Origin: Streptomyces coelicoflavus
GTDB taxonomy: Bacteria; Actinomycetota; Actinomycetes; Streptomycetales; Streptomycetaceae
Assembly (NCBI RefSeq): GCF_003112555.1
Contig: NZ_BEWB01000011.1
Coordinates: forward strand, 287,851 to 351,850
Direction: 5' to 3'
Length of the DNA stretch: 64,000 nt
Shown here: positions 16,681 to 27,770 of the stretch, piece after piece
Layout of the letters: each line of letters begins with the position of its first letter
Position numbering within the stretch: position 1 is the first letter of the stretch
The notes under the pieces: generated by a model
Seen by the model: the letters and a program-made list of their open reading frames with translations, nothing else
Told to the model about the DNA's origin: nothing
Databases searched by the model: none
Position numbers and translations under genes: made by a program

Positions 16681-16704
16681 CCCACGGCCCCCGCACGCAG
16701 GGAC

Positions 16705-16894
16705 CTAGGGGGTGTCGTTTGGATCTTGCCGGGGTCGCGGGGCCTGGCACGCACATCTGCGGCGTTGTCGTCGGTTGTCAACGCTCCGCGTTGCCGCCCT
16801 CCTCCGCCTTGCAGCTGCACGCACCAGACCCCGCTCGGGCCGGCCACAAGACACCGTCGCCCGGAGCCGACCTGATCCAAACGACACCCCCTAG
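16705..16894. mobile_element. 190-bp MITE with perfect 21-bp terminal inverted repeats
   Basis: The ends are perfect 21-bp inverted repeats, 16705-16725 and 16874-16894, beginning CTAGGGGGTGTCGTTTGG. No transposase gene is present; the 148-bp interior has only short spurious frames. CTAG at each end is itself palindromic, so it may be the duplicated target or part of the repeat. The right-hand CTAG supplies the TAG stop of the DUF3099 gene on the minus strand. Such elements are mobilised by transposases encoded elsewhere. Confidence 0.85.
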
Positions 16895-17148
16895 TGGTGC
16901 TTCTTGCCGTCCAGCTCGTCCCACCACTCGTCGGACTCGGGGTCGCCGGAGGGGTCGTCCCACCAGCGGTCGTCCGGGCCGCGCCGGTTGGCGACCATCG
17001 CGGCGACCGGCGGGATCAGCATGGCGAACACGCACATACCGACGGCCGCGGGGACCGACCACAACCGGATGACGCCCCAGGCCAGTACGAAGAGCGCGAT
17101 GCAGATGCCCATCATCACGAAGTACTGATGCCGCCGCCGCGCGTACAT
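16891..17148 (-). CDS. DUF3099 small membrane protein
   Basis: An 85-aa protein, MYARRRHQYFVMMGICIALF followed by VLAWGVIRLWSVPAAVGMC, with two transmembrane helices (about residues 9-27 and 33-52) and an acidic tryptophan-rich tail DRWWDDPSGDPESDEWWDEL. Family DUF3099, function unknown. The start is uncertain: ATG 17148 follows GGAGG at one base, while ATG 17184 gives 12 more residues. The stop codon lies inside the terminal repeat of the MITE. Confidence 0.75.
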   Translation of the reverse strand: MYARRRHQYFVMMGICIALFVLAWGVIRLWSVPAAVGMCVFAMLIPPVAAMVANRRGPDDRWWDDPSGDPESDEWWDELDGKKHH

Positions 17149-17280
17149 ACCTCCAGGGTAGGTCCGCACACCCCGTCCGGACATGCCGGAGGGGCCGCAC
17201 CCCAGGTGTCCAACCCGGTGGGTGCGGCCCCTCGGCCGTCACGCGCCGTGCGCGCTGCGCTGCCCTGTCGCCGCGTGCCG

Positions 17281-17568
17281 TCAGACGGCGATCGCGACCT
17301 CCGCCAGACCGCCCTGCTGGGCGACGACCGTGCGGTCGGCGCTGCCGCCCGGGATCAGCGCGCGTACGGTCCAGGTGCCCTCGGCCGCGTAGAAGCGGAA
17401 CTGGCCCGTCGCGGAGGTCGGGACCTCCGCCGTGAACTCGCCGGTGGCGTCCAGCAGACGGACGTAGCCCGTCACCGGCTCGCCGTCACGGGTCACCTGA
17501 CCCTGGATGGTGGTCTCACCGGGCTTGATCGTCGAGGCGTCGGGGCCGCCGGCCTTCGCTCCGCACAT
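17281..17568 (-). CDS. DUF1416 domain protein
   Basis: A 95-aa protein beginning MCGAKAGGPDASTIKPGETT and continuing as a small beta-sandwich (IQGQVTRDGEPVTGYVRLLD, GQFRFYAAEGTWTVRALIPG). ATG 17568 is preceded by AGGAG at eight bases. In Streptomyces this family is constantly found directly downstream of the thiosulfate sulfurtransferase gene, as here (56 bp), which supports a role in sulfur metabolism; the biochemical function is unknown. Confidence 0.85.
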   Translation of the reverse strand: MCGAKAGGPDASTIKPGETTIQGQVTRDGEPVTGYVRLLDATGEFTAEVPTSATGQFRFYAAEGTWTVRALIPGGSADRTVVAQQGGLAEVAIAV

Positions 17569-17623
17569 GTCGTAACTCCTGAGGTGTGTTGGGAAAGGTC
17601 GGCGGGTGCCGTACCCGTGTCGC

Positions 17624-18469
17624 TTACTTCGCGGCGCCGAGCTCGATCGGCACGCCGACCAGGGAGCCGTACTCGGTCCAGGAGCCGTCGTAGTTCTTGA
17701 CGTTCTCCACACCCAGCAGCTCGTGCAGGACGAACCAGGTCAGGGCCGAGCGCTCGCCGATGCGGCAGTAGGCGATGGTGTCCTTCGCCAGGTCGACCTG
17801 CTCGTCGGTGTAGAGCTGCTTGAGCTCGTCGTCCGACTTGAAGGTGCCGTCGTCGTTGGCGTTCTTCGACCACGGGATGTTGCGGGCGGACGGGACGTGG
17901 CCCGGACGCTGCGACTGCTCCTGCGGGAGGTGGGCCGGGGCGAGCAGCTTGCCGGAGAACTCGTCGGGCGAGCGGACGTCGACCAGGTTCTGCGCGCCGA
18001 TCGCCTTGACGACGTCGTCGCGGAACGCGCGGATCGCGGTGTTCTGCGGCTTGGCCTTGTAGTCGGTGGCGGCGCGCTGGGGCACCTCGTCGCCGGGGAC
18101 CAGCTCGCGGGCGTCCAGCTCCCACTTCTTGCGGCCGCCGTCGAGGAGCTTGACCGCGTCGTGGCCGTACAGCTTGAAGTACCAGTAGGCGTAGGACGCG
18201 AACCAGTTGTTGTTGCCGCCGTAGAGGACCACGGTCTGGTCGTTGGAGATGCCCTTCTTCGACAGGAGCTTCTCGAAGCCCTCCTGGTCGACGAAGTCGC
18301 GGCGGACCGGGTCCTGGAGGTCCTGGGTCCAGTCGATCCGGATCGCGTTCTTGATGTGGTTCTTCTCGTAGGCGGACGTGTCCTCGTCCACCTCGACGAT
18401 CGCGATGGTCGGGTCGTCCAGGTGGTCCTGCAACCAGTCGGCGTCGACCAGGACGTCGCTGCGGCTCAT
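17624..18469 (-). CDS. Thiosulfate sulfurtransferase (tandem rhodanese)
   Basis: A 281-aa two-domain rhodanese. The inactive N-terminal domain (residues about 5-125) includes VVLYGGNNNWFASYAYWYFK; the catalytic C-terminal domain carries the active-site loop YCRIGERSALTWF with cysteine near residue 234. It transfers sulfane sulfur from thiosulfate to acceptors. ATG 18469. A leader peptide with paired cysteines lies 147 bp upstream, suggesting expression is tied to cysteine supply. Commonly annotated cysA/sseA in actinobacteria. Confidence 0.92.
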   Translation of the reverse strand: MSRSDVLVDADWLQDHLDDPTIAIVEVDEDTSAYEKNHIKNAIRIDWTQDLQDPVRRDFVDQEGFEKLLSKKGISNDQTVVLYGGNNNWFASYAYWYFKLYGHDAVKLLDGGRKKWELDARELVPGDEVPQRAATDYKAKPQNTAIRAFRDDVVKAIGAQNLVDVRSPDEFSGKLLAPAHLPQEQSQRPGHVPSARNIPWSKNANDDGTFKSDDELKQLYTDEQVDLAKDTIAYCRIGERSALTWFVLHELLGVENVKNYDGSWTEYGSLVGVPIELGAAK

Positions 18470-18616
18470 GTTTTCTCCTCCGGGGCAGTTGGCGGCGGGG
18501 CGTGCGGTGCGAGGGTGTGCGCACTCGGGCCGGGCGGCGGCGCGGCGCGCGGGTGCCCGGGGCAGGCCGGGCGGGCGGGGGATGAGGGGATACGGACGGC
18601 GTCGTCGCCGTCCGCC

Positions 18617-18697
18617 TCAGAAAGTGCGACAGAGCATGGCGGCGACGCGGCACAGGTCCACTGCCCGCCGCTTCGTGAGGTCCGCCTGTTGCTTCAT
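18617..18697 (-). CDS. Cysteine-containing leader peptide upstream of rhodanese gene
   Basis: A 26-aa open frame, MKQQADLTKRRAVDLCRVAA followed by MLCRTF, ending 147 bp before the rhodanese start. It resembles the short actinobacterial leader peptides with the pattern RRxVDLCRVxxxLCR that precede sulfur assimilation genes. The two cysteines near the end suggest a ribosome-stalling attenuator that senses Cys-tRNA, as in classical leader control. The following 147 bp are very G+C-rich with several possible stems; no single terminator stands out. Confidence 0.65.
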   Translation of the reverse strand: MKQQADLTKRRAVDLCRVAAMLCRTF

Positions 18698-18927
18698 AGG
18701 ACCCGATCGTAAGGATTGAGGGCGGGCCGTGTCACCGACGTGTCGCATGATGAGACGAGAACGTCCGGGATGTGGGATCGAGAGCCCCGCCGCCCCGGTT
18801 CGACGGGCCGCCGGACGCGGCGCGGGTCGGGTCGCTTCTGCGGTACGGACAGCGCCGTCTCGCCTGTCGGACGACATGGCCTGCGCGCGGTGGGCCGCCG
18901 TTGCGCCGAGCGGCGCCGACCCTCGTC

Positions 18928-19665
18928 CTACCCGGCCAGCTTGACGTTCGAACCCTTCACCGTGATCTCGACGCCGTCCTTCGCCGCCTCGACCTTGTCC
19001 AGCTCGATGCCGCCGGGCAGCTCGTCGATGGTCTGCTGGAAGTCGGTGATGGCCCGGATCCGGGACTCGGCGAGCTGCCTGCCGCCGATCTCCGGCAGGC
19101 CGTCGGCGACCACCTCGACGTCGTTGTCCTTGACCTTGACCGAGCTGAGCACCTCGACCGGCTCGGGCACCTCGACGCCGAGGACCGTGGCCTGCAACGA
19201 CACCTTGATCTTGCCGTTGCCGCCGTCGGAGAGGCCGATGACCTTGGCGTCGATGCCGGGCGCGATCTCCGTGGGCTCGGACTTGGTGGCCTTCATCAGC
19301 TCGTCGTAGCCGACGGTCGCGGTGCCGGTGGCGGTGGCCGCGGTGGCGGAGCTGTAGTCGCCGGAGAACTCGACGCCCTTCATGTGCGCCCGCAGCTCGG
19401 CGATGCGGATCTTCTCGCCGCCGTTGCCGGTGGACGCCTCGTAGTCGTCGATGCCGACCTCCACGTCGTCCAGCGAACCGCCGGCGACCTGGGTGAGGAA
19501 GGGGAAGCCGTTGATGGAGACGTCCGGCGTCGAGGCCAGGTTCTCGGTGCTGCGCAGCTTGTCCGCCGCCTCGTCCTCGGCGAAGTTGACGGCGACACGG
19601 TCGGCGATCACGAAGAGGCCGCCCAGGATCACGACGACGATCAACAGTATTCGCAGTGCGCGCAT
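18928..19665 (-). CDS. DUF2993 (LmeA-like) exported protein
   Basis: A 245-aa protein with an uncleaved or signal-type N-terminus (MRALRILLIVVVILGGLFV) followed by a tubular lipid-binding-like DUF2993 domain (residues about 30-245: FAEDEAADKLRSTENLAS, SINGFPFLTQVAGGSLDDV). The family includes mycobacterial LmeA, a periplasmic mannosyltransferase accessory factor. ATG 19665 was chosen for GGGGAAG at seven bases; the frame extends to 19782 but without support. The 230-bp gap to the leader peptide contains nothing recognised. Confidence 0.82.
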   Translation of the reverse strand: MRALRILLIVVVILGGLFVIADRVAVNFAEDEAADKLRSTENLASTPDVSINGFPFLTQVAGGSLDDVEVGIDDYEASTGNGGEKIRIAELRAHMKGVEFSGDYSSATAATATGTATVGYDELMKATKSEPTEIAPGIDAKVIGLSDGGNGKIKVSLQATVLGVEVPEPVEVLSSVKVKDNDVEVVADGLPEIGGRQLAESRIRAITDFQQTIDELPGGIELDKVEAAKDGVEITVKGSNVKLAG

Positions 19666-19827
19666 GCGGTGCTTCCCCAACCCTGGACGCTCGACGACGG
19701 CGGACCCGACGACCGACGACCGGCGGCCGTCCAGCGCGAGCGTAACGCGGGCTCCGGGCGCCCCCCGGGTTTTGTCGAACACCTGTGACAGTGGGCGCCG
19801 GCACCCGTGACGGGGCGCCGCCGGGGC

Positions 19828-21075
<1,248 letters not shown>

Positions 21076-21078
21076 CGC

Positions 21079-21333
21079 TCACCCTCCTGCGAACGGCGGG
21101 AGCACCTCGACCGTGCCGCCCTCGGCCAGCCGTACCGTCTCATGTGCACGCTTGCCCACGGGGTCGCCGTCGACGAGGAACGAGCAGCGCAGCAGCACGC
21201 GCGTGAGTTCGCCGGGGTGCCGCTCGCGCACCGCGCCGAGCGCGTCGGCGAGCGTCGCCGCGTCGTACGGCTCCTCGGCCACCCCCGCCGCGGCCTTCGC
21301 GGCGGCCCAGTAGCGCACCGTGACCTTTGCCAT
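21079..21333 (-). CDS. MoaD/ThiS-like sulfur carrier protein
   Basis: An 84-aa ubiquitin-fold protein ending in the essential Gly-Gly (GTVEVLPPFAGG). Starts MAKVTVRYWAAAKAAAGVAE. The C-terminal glycine would be adenylated by an MoeB/ThiF-type enzyme and thiocarboxylated. Candidates for its role are molybdopterin synthesis or another sulfur-transfer pathway; no MoaE is adjacent. The rhodanese about 3 kb away could be a sulfur donor, which is inference. Confidence 0.88.
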   Translation of the reverse strand: MAKVTVRYWAAAKAAAGVAEEPYDAATLADALGAVRERHPGELTRVLLRCSFLVDGDPVGKRAHETVRLAEGGTVEVLPPFAGG

Positions 21334-21369
21334 CTCGTTCCTTCGTCGTCGGCGATGAACAAGCTCAGG

Positions 21370-22230
21370 CTAGCCCGCCCGCGCCACCGCCCAGTCGCCG
21401 ATGCGGTGCAGCAGCGCCTCGTCCGAGGCGTTCTCGGCGTGGCCCATGCCGGGCTCCAGCCAGAGTTCGCCGTGGTCACCGGCCGCCTCGGCCAGCATCC
21501 GGGGGTGGTCGAGGGGGAAGTAGCCGTCCCGGTCGCCGTGCACGATCAGCAGCGGCGTCGGCGCGATCCGCCCGGCCGCCGCCACCGGCGACAGCGGCAC
21601 CGGGTCCCAGTCCCGGTGGTGGATACGGGTGCGCAGGCCGTAGCGGCCCACCAGACGCCCGGCGGGGCGCATCACCAGCCAGTGCAGGCGGCGCATGGGT
21701 GCCGTGCCCCGGTAGTACCAGCGGGCGGGGGAGCTGACCGAGACGACGGCGTCCGTGCCCGCCGCGGCGTCGTCGGCGTACAGCGCGGCGTGCCGCAGGA
21801 CCACCGAGCCGCCCATGGAGAACCCGACGGTCACCACGCGCGCGTGCCCGAAGCCGCGCGCCCAAGCGACCGCCGCCGCCAGGTCGAGCACCTCGCGGTC
21901 CCCGACGGTGGACCGCCCGCCGGACGCGCCGTGCCCCCGGAAGGAGAACGTGACCACGGCACCGTGCCGCGCGAACGCCGCCGCGATCCGCCGCACGTGC
22001 GGCCGGTCCGCGTCGCCCGTGAAGCCGTGCGCGACGACGAAGACCAGGTCAGAGGGGTCGCGGTCGACCGGACCCGGCTCGTACACGGCGTCGACGGGGA
22101 CACCGTCGGCCGTACGGAGGAAGGTGCGCGCGGGTGTGCGGCGCGGCGCTCCCCGGGGTGTCTCGGGATGCGGACGATGTCCTGGACGACGGGTGGAACG
22201 CGCCACATGACCCGCCGGTCGGTTGCTCAT
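21370..22230 (-). CDS. Alpha/beta hydrolase
   Basis: A 286-aa serine hydrolase. The nucleophile elbow is GFSMGGSVVLRHAAL, near residue 145; the acid is in LLIVHGDRDGYFP and the histidine in EPGMGHAENA, so the Ser-Asp-His triad is complete. The oxyanion strand is VVAHGFTGDADRPHV. The N-terminal 50 residues are basic and Pro-rich. Start ATG 22230 is the best of several but has a weak ribosome-binding site. It diverges from glnR; the 261 bp between them contain a short repeat (GGGCGGTCGTC twice) and no visible gene. Substrate unknown. Confidence 0.82.
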   Translation of the reverse strand: MSNRPAGHVARSTRRPGHRPHPETPRGAPRRTPARTFLRTADGVPVDAVYEPGPVDRDPSDLVFVVAHGFTGDADRPHVRRIAAAFARHGAVVTFSFRGHGASGGRSTVGDREVLDLAAAVAWARGFGHARVVTVGFSMGGSVVLRHAALYADDAAAGTDAVVSVSSPARWYYRGTAPMRRLHWLVMRPAGRLVGRYGLRTRIHHRDWDPVPLSPVAAAGRIAPTPLLIVHGDRDGYFPLDHPRMLAEAAGDHGELWLEPGMGHAENASDEALLHRIGDWAVARAG

Positions 22231-22491
22231 GTCGGCTATTCTGCTGGGCAGAGGACTCGGGCAACGTAGCCCCCGGGTCCTTTTGTGCTTTCGGGAGCGA
22301 TGCCGGGCGGTCGTCGGGCGGTCGTCGGGCATTCACCTCCCGGACGCCACACGTACGAAGCAGTGCCGCCAACTCCCCCGCTGCCTTGAGGGCGCGGGAG
22401 GTACCCCCATCGCCGGGACCCAGGAGGAACCAGACGTTATGGGCGAGCGAACCGGGCACGACCACGAACCGTCCCAGGCAGGTGGGGCGCG

Positions 22492-23277
22492 ATGAGTTCT
22501 CTGCTGCTCCTGACCAACGCCCTCCAGCCGTCGACGGAGGTGCTCCCCGCCCTCGGCCTGCTGCTGCACAACGTACGCGTCGCCCCCGCCGAGGGTCCCG
22601 CCCTCGTCGACACCCCGGGCGCCGACGTCATCCTCGTCGACGGCCGCCGCGACCTCCCCCAGATCCGCAGCCTGTGCCAGCTGCTGCGCTCCACGGGCCT
22701 CAGCTGCCCCCTGGTGCTCATCGTCACCGAGGGCGGGCTGGCCGCCGTCACCGCCGACTGGGGCATCGACGACGTGCTGCTCGACACCGCCGGTCCGGCG
22801 GAGGTCGAGGCGCGGCTGCGGCTGGCCACGGGCCGCCAGCAGCTCGGCGGCGACGACTCCCCCATGGAGATCCGCAACGGCGACCTGTCGGTGGACGAGG
22901 CGACGTACTCCGCGAAGCTCAAGGGCCGGGTCCTGGACCTGACCTTCAAGGAGTTCGAGCTGCTGAAGTACCTCGCCCAGCACCCGGGCCGCGTGTTCAC
23001 CCGCGCCCAGCTGCTCCAGGAGGTGTGGGGGTACGACTACTTCGGCGGCACCCGCACGGTCGACGTGCACGTACGGCGGCTTCGCGCCAAGCTCGGCCCC
23101 GAGCACGAGTCGCTGATCGGCACCGTCCGCAACGTCGGCTACCGCTTCGTGACACCGGAGAAGCCCGAGAAGGGCGAGAAGAACGACAAGAGCGGGAAGG
23201 CCGGAAAGGCCGGGGAGCCCGAGAAGGCGGCGGCCGAGAAGGACGGGGCGTCGGGCGCGAGGTCATCCAAGGTGTGA
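22492..23277 (+). CDS. glnR: GlnR, nitrogen-metabolism response regulator
   Basis: A 261-aa OmpR-type orphan response regulator, the global activator/repressor of nitrogen genes (glnA, amtB, nirB) in Streptomyces. The N-terminal receiver-like domain is atypical: it has the aspartate in ADVILVDGRRD but lacks the usual acidic pocket, consistent with phosphorylation-independent GlnR. The winged helix (residues about 120-215) contains LKGRVLDLTFKEFELLKYLA and TRTVDVHVRRLRAKLG. The C-terminal 40 residues are a Lys/Glu/Gly-rich tail (EKPEKGEKNDKSGKAGKAG). No cognate kinase is adjacent, as expected. Confidence 0.95.
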   Translation: MSSLLLLTNALQPSTEVLPALGLLLHNVRVAPAEGPALVDTPGADVILVDGRRDLPQIRSLCQLLRSTGLSCPLVLIVTEGGLAAVTADWGIDDVLLDTAGPAEVEARLRLATGRQQLGGDDSPMEIRNGDLSVDEATYSAKLKGRVLDLTFKEFELLKYLAQHPGRVFTRAQLLQEVWGYDYFGGTRTVDVHVRRLRAKLGPEHESLIGTVRNVGYRFVTPEKPEKGEKNDKSGKAGKAGEPEKAAAEKDGASGARSSKV

Positions 23278-23319
23278 TACGCCCTGCCCGGAGCGGGTCC
23301 ATCCGCGTAGACTCCGCGC

Positions 23320-24342
23320 GTGGCCAAGGTGACTCGGGATGATGTGGCGCGGCTGGCGGGGACTTCCACCGCCGTCGTCAGCTACGTCATCAACAACGGA
23401 CCCCGGCCGGTCGCCCCGGCCACGCGCGAGCGTGTCCTCGCCGCGATCAAGGAACTGGGGTACCGCCCGGACCGGGTCGCCCAGGCGATGGCGTCGCGGC
23501 GCACGGACCTCATAGGCCTGATCGTGCCGGACGCGCGCCAGCCGTTCTTCGCGGAGATGGCGCACGCGGTCGAGTGGGCCGCCTCCGAGCGCGGGAAAAT
23601 GGTGCTCGTCGGCAACAGCGACTACGTCGGCGAGCGCGAGGTCCACTACCTGCGCGCGTTCCTCGGCATGCGGGTGTCCGGCCTGATCCTGGTCAGCCAC
23701 GCGCTGAACGACAACGCCGCCGCCGAGATCGACGCCTGGGACGCCCGGGTGGTCCTGCTGCACGAGCGTCCCGAGGCCATCGACGACGTCGCCGTCGTCA
23801 CCGACGACCTGGGCGGCGCCCAGCTCGCCGTACGCCACCTGCTGGAGCACGGGTACGAGTACGTCGCCTGCATGGGCGGCACCGCCGAGACCCCGTCCGT
23901 GGGCGACCCGGTCTCCGACCACGTCGAGGGCTGGAAGCGCGCGATGAAGGAGGCCGGGCTCCCCACCGAGGGCCGGCTCTTCGAGGCGCCGTACAACCGC
24001 TACGACGCGTACCGCGTGGGTCTGGAGCTGCTCTCCGGGCCGCAGCGCCCGCCCGCGATCTTCTGCTCCACCGACGACCAGGCGATCGGCCTGCTGCGCG
24101 CGGCCCGCGAGCTGCGCATCGACGTCCCCGGCGAGCTGGCGGTCGCGGGCTTCGACGACATCAAGGAGGCGGACCTCGCCGACCCGCCGCTGACGACGGT
24201 CGCCTCGGACCGGTCGGCGATGGCGCGGGCCGCGGTGGACCTGGTCCTCGACGACGGCCTGCGGGTGGCGGGCTCCCGCCGCGAGCGGCTGAAGGTGTTC
24301 CCCTCGCAGCTGGTCGTACGGCAGTCCTGCGGCTGCCTGTAG
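23320..24342 (+). CDS. LacI-family transcriptional regulator
   Basis: A 340-aa regulator with an N-terminal LacI helix-turn-helix (MAKVTRDDVARLAGTSTAVV then SYVINNGPRPVAPATRERV) and a periplasmic-binding-protein-like sensor (residues 62-340; IGLIVPDARQPFFAEM, AIFCSTDDQAIGLLRAA, VAGFDDIKEADLADPPLTTV). The C-terminus ends in CGCL. GTG start at 23320, 43 bp after glnR. A sugar or nucleoside ligand is likely but no transport operon is adjacent, so the target is unknown. Confidence 0.92.
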   Translation: MAKVTRDDVARLAGTSTAVVSYVINNGPRPVAPATRERVLAAIKELGYRPDRVAQAMASRRTDLIGLIVPDARQPFFAEMAHAVEWAASERGKMVLVGNSDYVGEREVHYLRAFLGMRVSGLILVSHALNDNAAAEIDAWDARVVLLHERPEAIDDVAVVTDDLGGAQLAVRHLLEHGYEYVACMGGTAETPSVGDPVSDHVEGWKRAMKEAGLPTEGRLFEAPYNRYDAYRVGLELLSGPQRPPAIFCSTDDQAIGLLRAARELRIDVPGELAVAGFDDIKEADLADPPLTTVASDRSAMARAAVDLVLDDGLRVAGSRRERLKVFPSQLVVRQSCGCL

Positions 24343-24469
24343 CCACCGCCTGGGCCGACGCCGCACGGTCGGGCCGCCGGGCCGCCTTTATATCGGGCAT
24401 ACGAGGTTCTGCCGGGCTTCTCAGGCAGCACTCAGGCCGCTCTCATCCGTGGGCGGGAAGCTCATGGAC

Positions 24470-25504
24470 ATGACCGAGAGCCTCCGCCAGAACGGCGAGT
24501 ACGAGCACGCGAACCCGTACCAGGGACCCCACCAGCACGCCTCCTCTCCCGTCAACCCGGAGTGGCCGCCCCCGCCGGCGCAGCCGCCCGGGAGCCACCC
24601 CACGGAGCCCCTGCCCGAGCCGCCGCACGGCGGGCGACCGGCCCGGCGGCGCGGCCCCGCCGCCCTCCTCGTGGCCGTGGCGATCGTCGCGGCGGCCGTC
24701 GGCGGCGGCACGGCGTACGGCATCCAGGAGCTGACCGGCAGCGACACCGTCGCCGCCGGCTCCACCAGCACCAACGTGGTGGCCTCCAGCCAGAAGGGCA
24801 CGGTCTCCGGCGTCGCGAAGGCGGTCAGCCCGAGCATCGTCGAGATCAACGCCACCTCGAACGCCGGCTCCTCCACCGGTTCCGGCGTGATCATCACCGA
24901 CGACGGCGAGATCATCACCAACAACCACGTCGTCGCCGGTGCCTCCTCCGTCAAGGTGACGACGCACGACGGCAAGCAGTACACCGCCGAGGTCGTCGGC
25001 ACCGACAGCAAGAAGGACCTCGCGCTGATCAAGCTGGAGAACGCCTCCGGCCTGAAGGCCGCCACCCTCGGCGACTCCGACGGCATCGGGGTCGGCGACC
25101 AGGTCGTCGCCATCGGCTCCCCCGAAGGCCTGACCGGCACCGTGACCAGCGGCATCGTCTCCGCCCTCGACCGCGACGTGACCGTCTCCACGGACGAGGG
25201 ACAGCAGCAACAGCAGCAGCGCGGCGGTCAGTGGCCCTTCGAGTTCGGCGGGCAGCAGTTCAACGGCGACACCGGGTCGTCCACGACGACGTACAAGGCG
25301 ATCCAGACCGACGCCTCCCTCAACCCGGGCAACTCCGGCGGCGCGCTGATCGACATGAACGGCAACATCATCGGCATCAACTCCGCGATGTACTCGGCGA
25401 CCGAGTCCTCCGCGAGCGCGGGCAGCGTGGGCCTGGGCTTCGCCATCCCGATCAACACGGTCAAGGCCGACCTGCCCGAGCTGCGGGCGGGCGCGAGCAA
25501 CTGA
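24470..25504 (+). CDS. Membrane-anchored HtrA-like serine protease without PDZ
   Basis: A 344-aa trypsin-fold protease with its triad visible: His in ITNNHVVAGA, Asp in SKKDLALIKLE and Ser in NPGNSGGALIDM. A proline-rich cytoplasmic tail (about 60 residues) precedes one transmembrane helix (AALLVAVAIVAAAVGGGTAY), so the catalytic domain faces outward. A QQQQQQ stretch lies in a loop before the serine. Unlike DegP it ends soon after the protease domain, with no PDZ. Start ATG 24470 has GGGAAG nine bases upstream; ATG 24464 and GTG 24449 are alternatives. The two-component pair follows at 77 bp and may sense envelope stress together with it. Confidence 0.88.
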   Translation: MTESLRQNGEYEHANPYQGPHQHASSPVNPEWPPPPAQPPGSHPTEPLPEPPHGGRPARRRGPAALLVAVAIVAAAVGGGTAYGIQELTGSDTVAAGSTSTNVVASSQKGTVSGVAKAVSPSIVEINATSNAGSSTGSGVIITDDGEIITNNHVVAGASSVKVTTHDGKQYTAEVVGTDSKKDLALIKLENASGLKAATLGDSDGIGVGDQVVAIGSPEGLTGTVTSGIVSALDRDVTVSTDEGQQQQQQRGGQWPFEFGGQQFNGDTGSSTTTYKAIQTDASLNPGNSGGALIDMNGNIIGINSAMYSATESSASAGSVGLGFAIPINTVKADLPELRAGASN

Positions 25505-25581
25505 GCGGGCGCGAAGACGTGCGACGCTGAAAGCGTTGACACCCCGTACCCGTACCCGACCGCATCCGAGGACCCGAGCCC

Positions 25582-26324
<743 letters not shown>

Positions 26325-26328
<4 letters not shown>

Positions 26329-27770
26329 CAGGCCTGGCCCGCCGGGTCCGCGCGCTGCCCATCCGGGCGCGGCTGTCCCTGCTGGTGGCGGCGGCGGTGG
26401 CGTTCGCGGTGGCGGCGGCGGCGGTCGCGTGCTGGTTCGTGGTCAAGAGCGTGCTGGTCAGCTCACTGGACGAGGCGCTCAAGGCGAACCGCATGAGCAA
26501 GGCGCAGGTGAGCCAGTACGTCAACCTGCGCTCGGGTGCGTGCGCCCACGATCCCGTCACCCACGAGCAGAACCCCTTCGGCTCGTCCGTCCAGCTCGTG
26601 GACGGCACGGGCGGCAGCTGTCTCATCATCGGCACGCAGGAGATCCCGCTCAGCGACGCCGACCACGCCGTGGCCGAGGGCCGGTCCACCGACGCACTGC
26701 ACGACGCCACGGGACCCGACGGCGCCCAGTACCGGGTCTACACCTACCAGGGGCTGCCCGAGCTGGGCGTGGCCGTCTCCGCGGCGCGACCGCTGGGCGA
26801 GGTGAACCGCTCCCTCAACGACCTCGCCCTGGTGCTGGCGATCGTCGCCGGCGTGGGGGTCGTCGGCGCCGGCGCCGCCGGGCTGTGGGTGGCGCGGACC
26901 GGCCTGCGCCCCGTCGACGAACTCACCGAGGCCGTCGAACACGTCGCCCGCACCGAGGACCTCACCGTCCGCATCCCCGTCGAGGACGACAGCGACGACG
27001 AGATCGCCCGCCTCTCCCGGTCCTTCAACAGCATGACCTCGTCCCTGGCCAGCTCCCGCGACCTGCAACAGCAACTGATCGCCGACGCCGGCCACGAACT
27101 GCGCACCCCCCTCACCTCCCTGCGCACCAACATCGAGCTGCTCACCCGCAGCGAGGAGACGGGCCGCCCGCTCCCGGAGGCCGACCGCAAGGCACTGCTC
27201 GCCTCGGTGAAGGCGCAGATGACGGAACTGGCGGCGCTCATCGGCGACCTCCAGGAACTCTCCCGCCCCGACACCGGCCAGCACGGGGGCCGCACCCGCA
27301 TCCTCGCCTGGCACGACGTCGTCGAGTCGGCCCTGCGCCGGGCCCGGCTGCGCGGCCCGGAGCTGACCATCGAGGCGGACGTGCACCCCTGGTACGTACG
27401 GGCGGAACCGGCCGCGCTGGAACGCGCGGTGGTGAACATCCTGGACAACGCGGTGAAGTTCAGCCCGGACGGCGGCACGGTCGACGTCCGCCTCGCCGAC
27501 GGCGTCCTCACCGTCCGCGACCACGGCCCCGGCATCCCCGCCGAGGAACTCCCCCACGTCTTCGACCGCTTCTGGCGCTCCCCGGGCGCCCGCGCCCTGC
27601 CCGGCTCGGGCCTGGGCCTGTCCATCGTGGCGCGGACGGTGCAGCAGGCGGGCGGCGAGGTGACACTGGAACCGGCCGCCGGCGCCGGCACGGTCGCCAC
27701 GGTCCGTCTGCCGGGGGCGCCGGTACCGCCGCCGGAGACGGACGTCAGGCAGGCAGCCTCGAATCGATGA
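26325..27770 (+). CDS. Sensor histidine kinase (MprB-like)
   Basis: A 481-aa kinase: transmembrane helix at residues about 15-45 (LSLLVAAAVAFAVAAAAVAC), extracytoplasmic sensor (about 46-165), second helix (LALVLAIVAGVGVVGAGAAG), HAMP, then H-box DAGHELRTPLTSLRTNIELL, N-box NILDNAVKFS and G-box RDHGPGIP. Partner of the preceding regulator, with which it is translationally coupled. Its 3' end overlaps the convergent ridA-like gene by 26 bp. Confidence 0.93.

Noticed and set aside
16712..16894. Short frames inside the MITE
   Set aside because: Mirror-image frames from the terminal repeats, with no conserved features.
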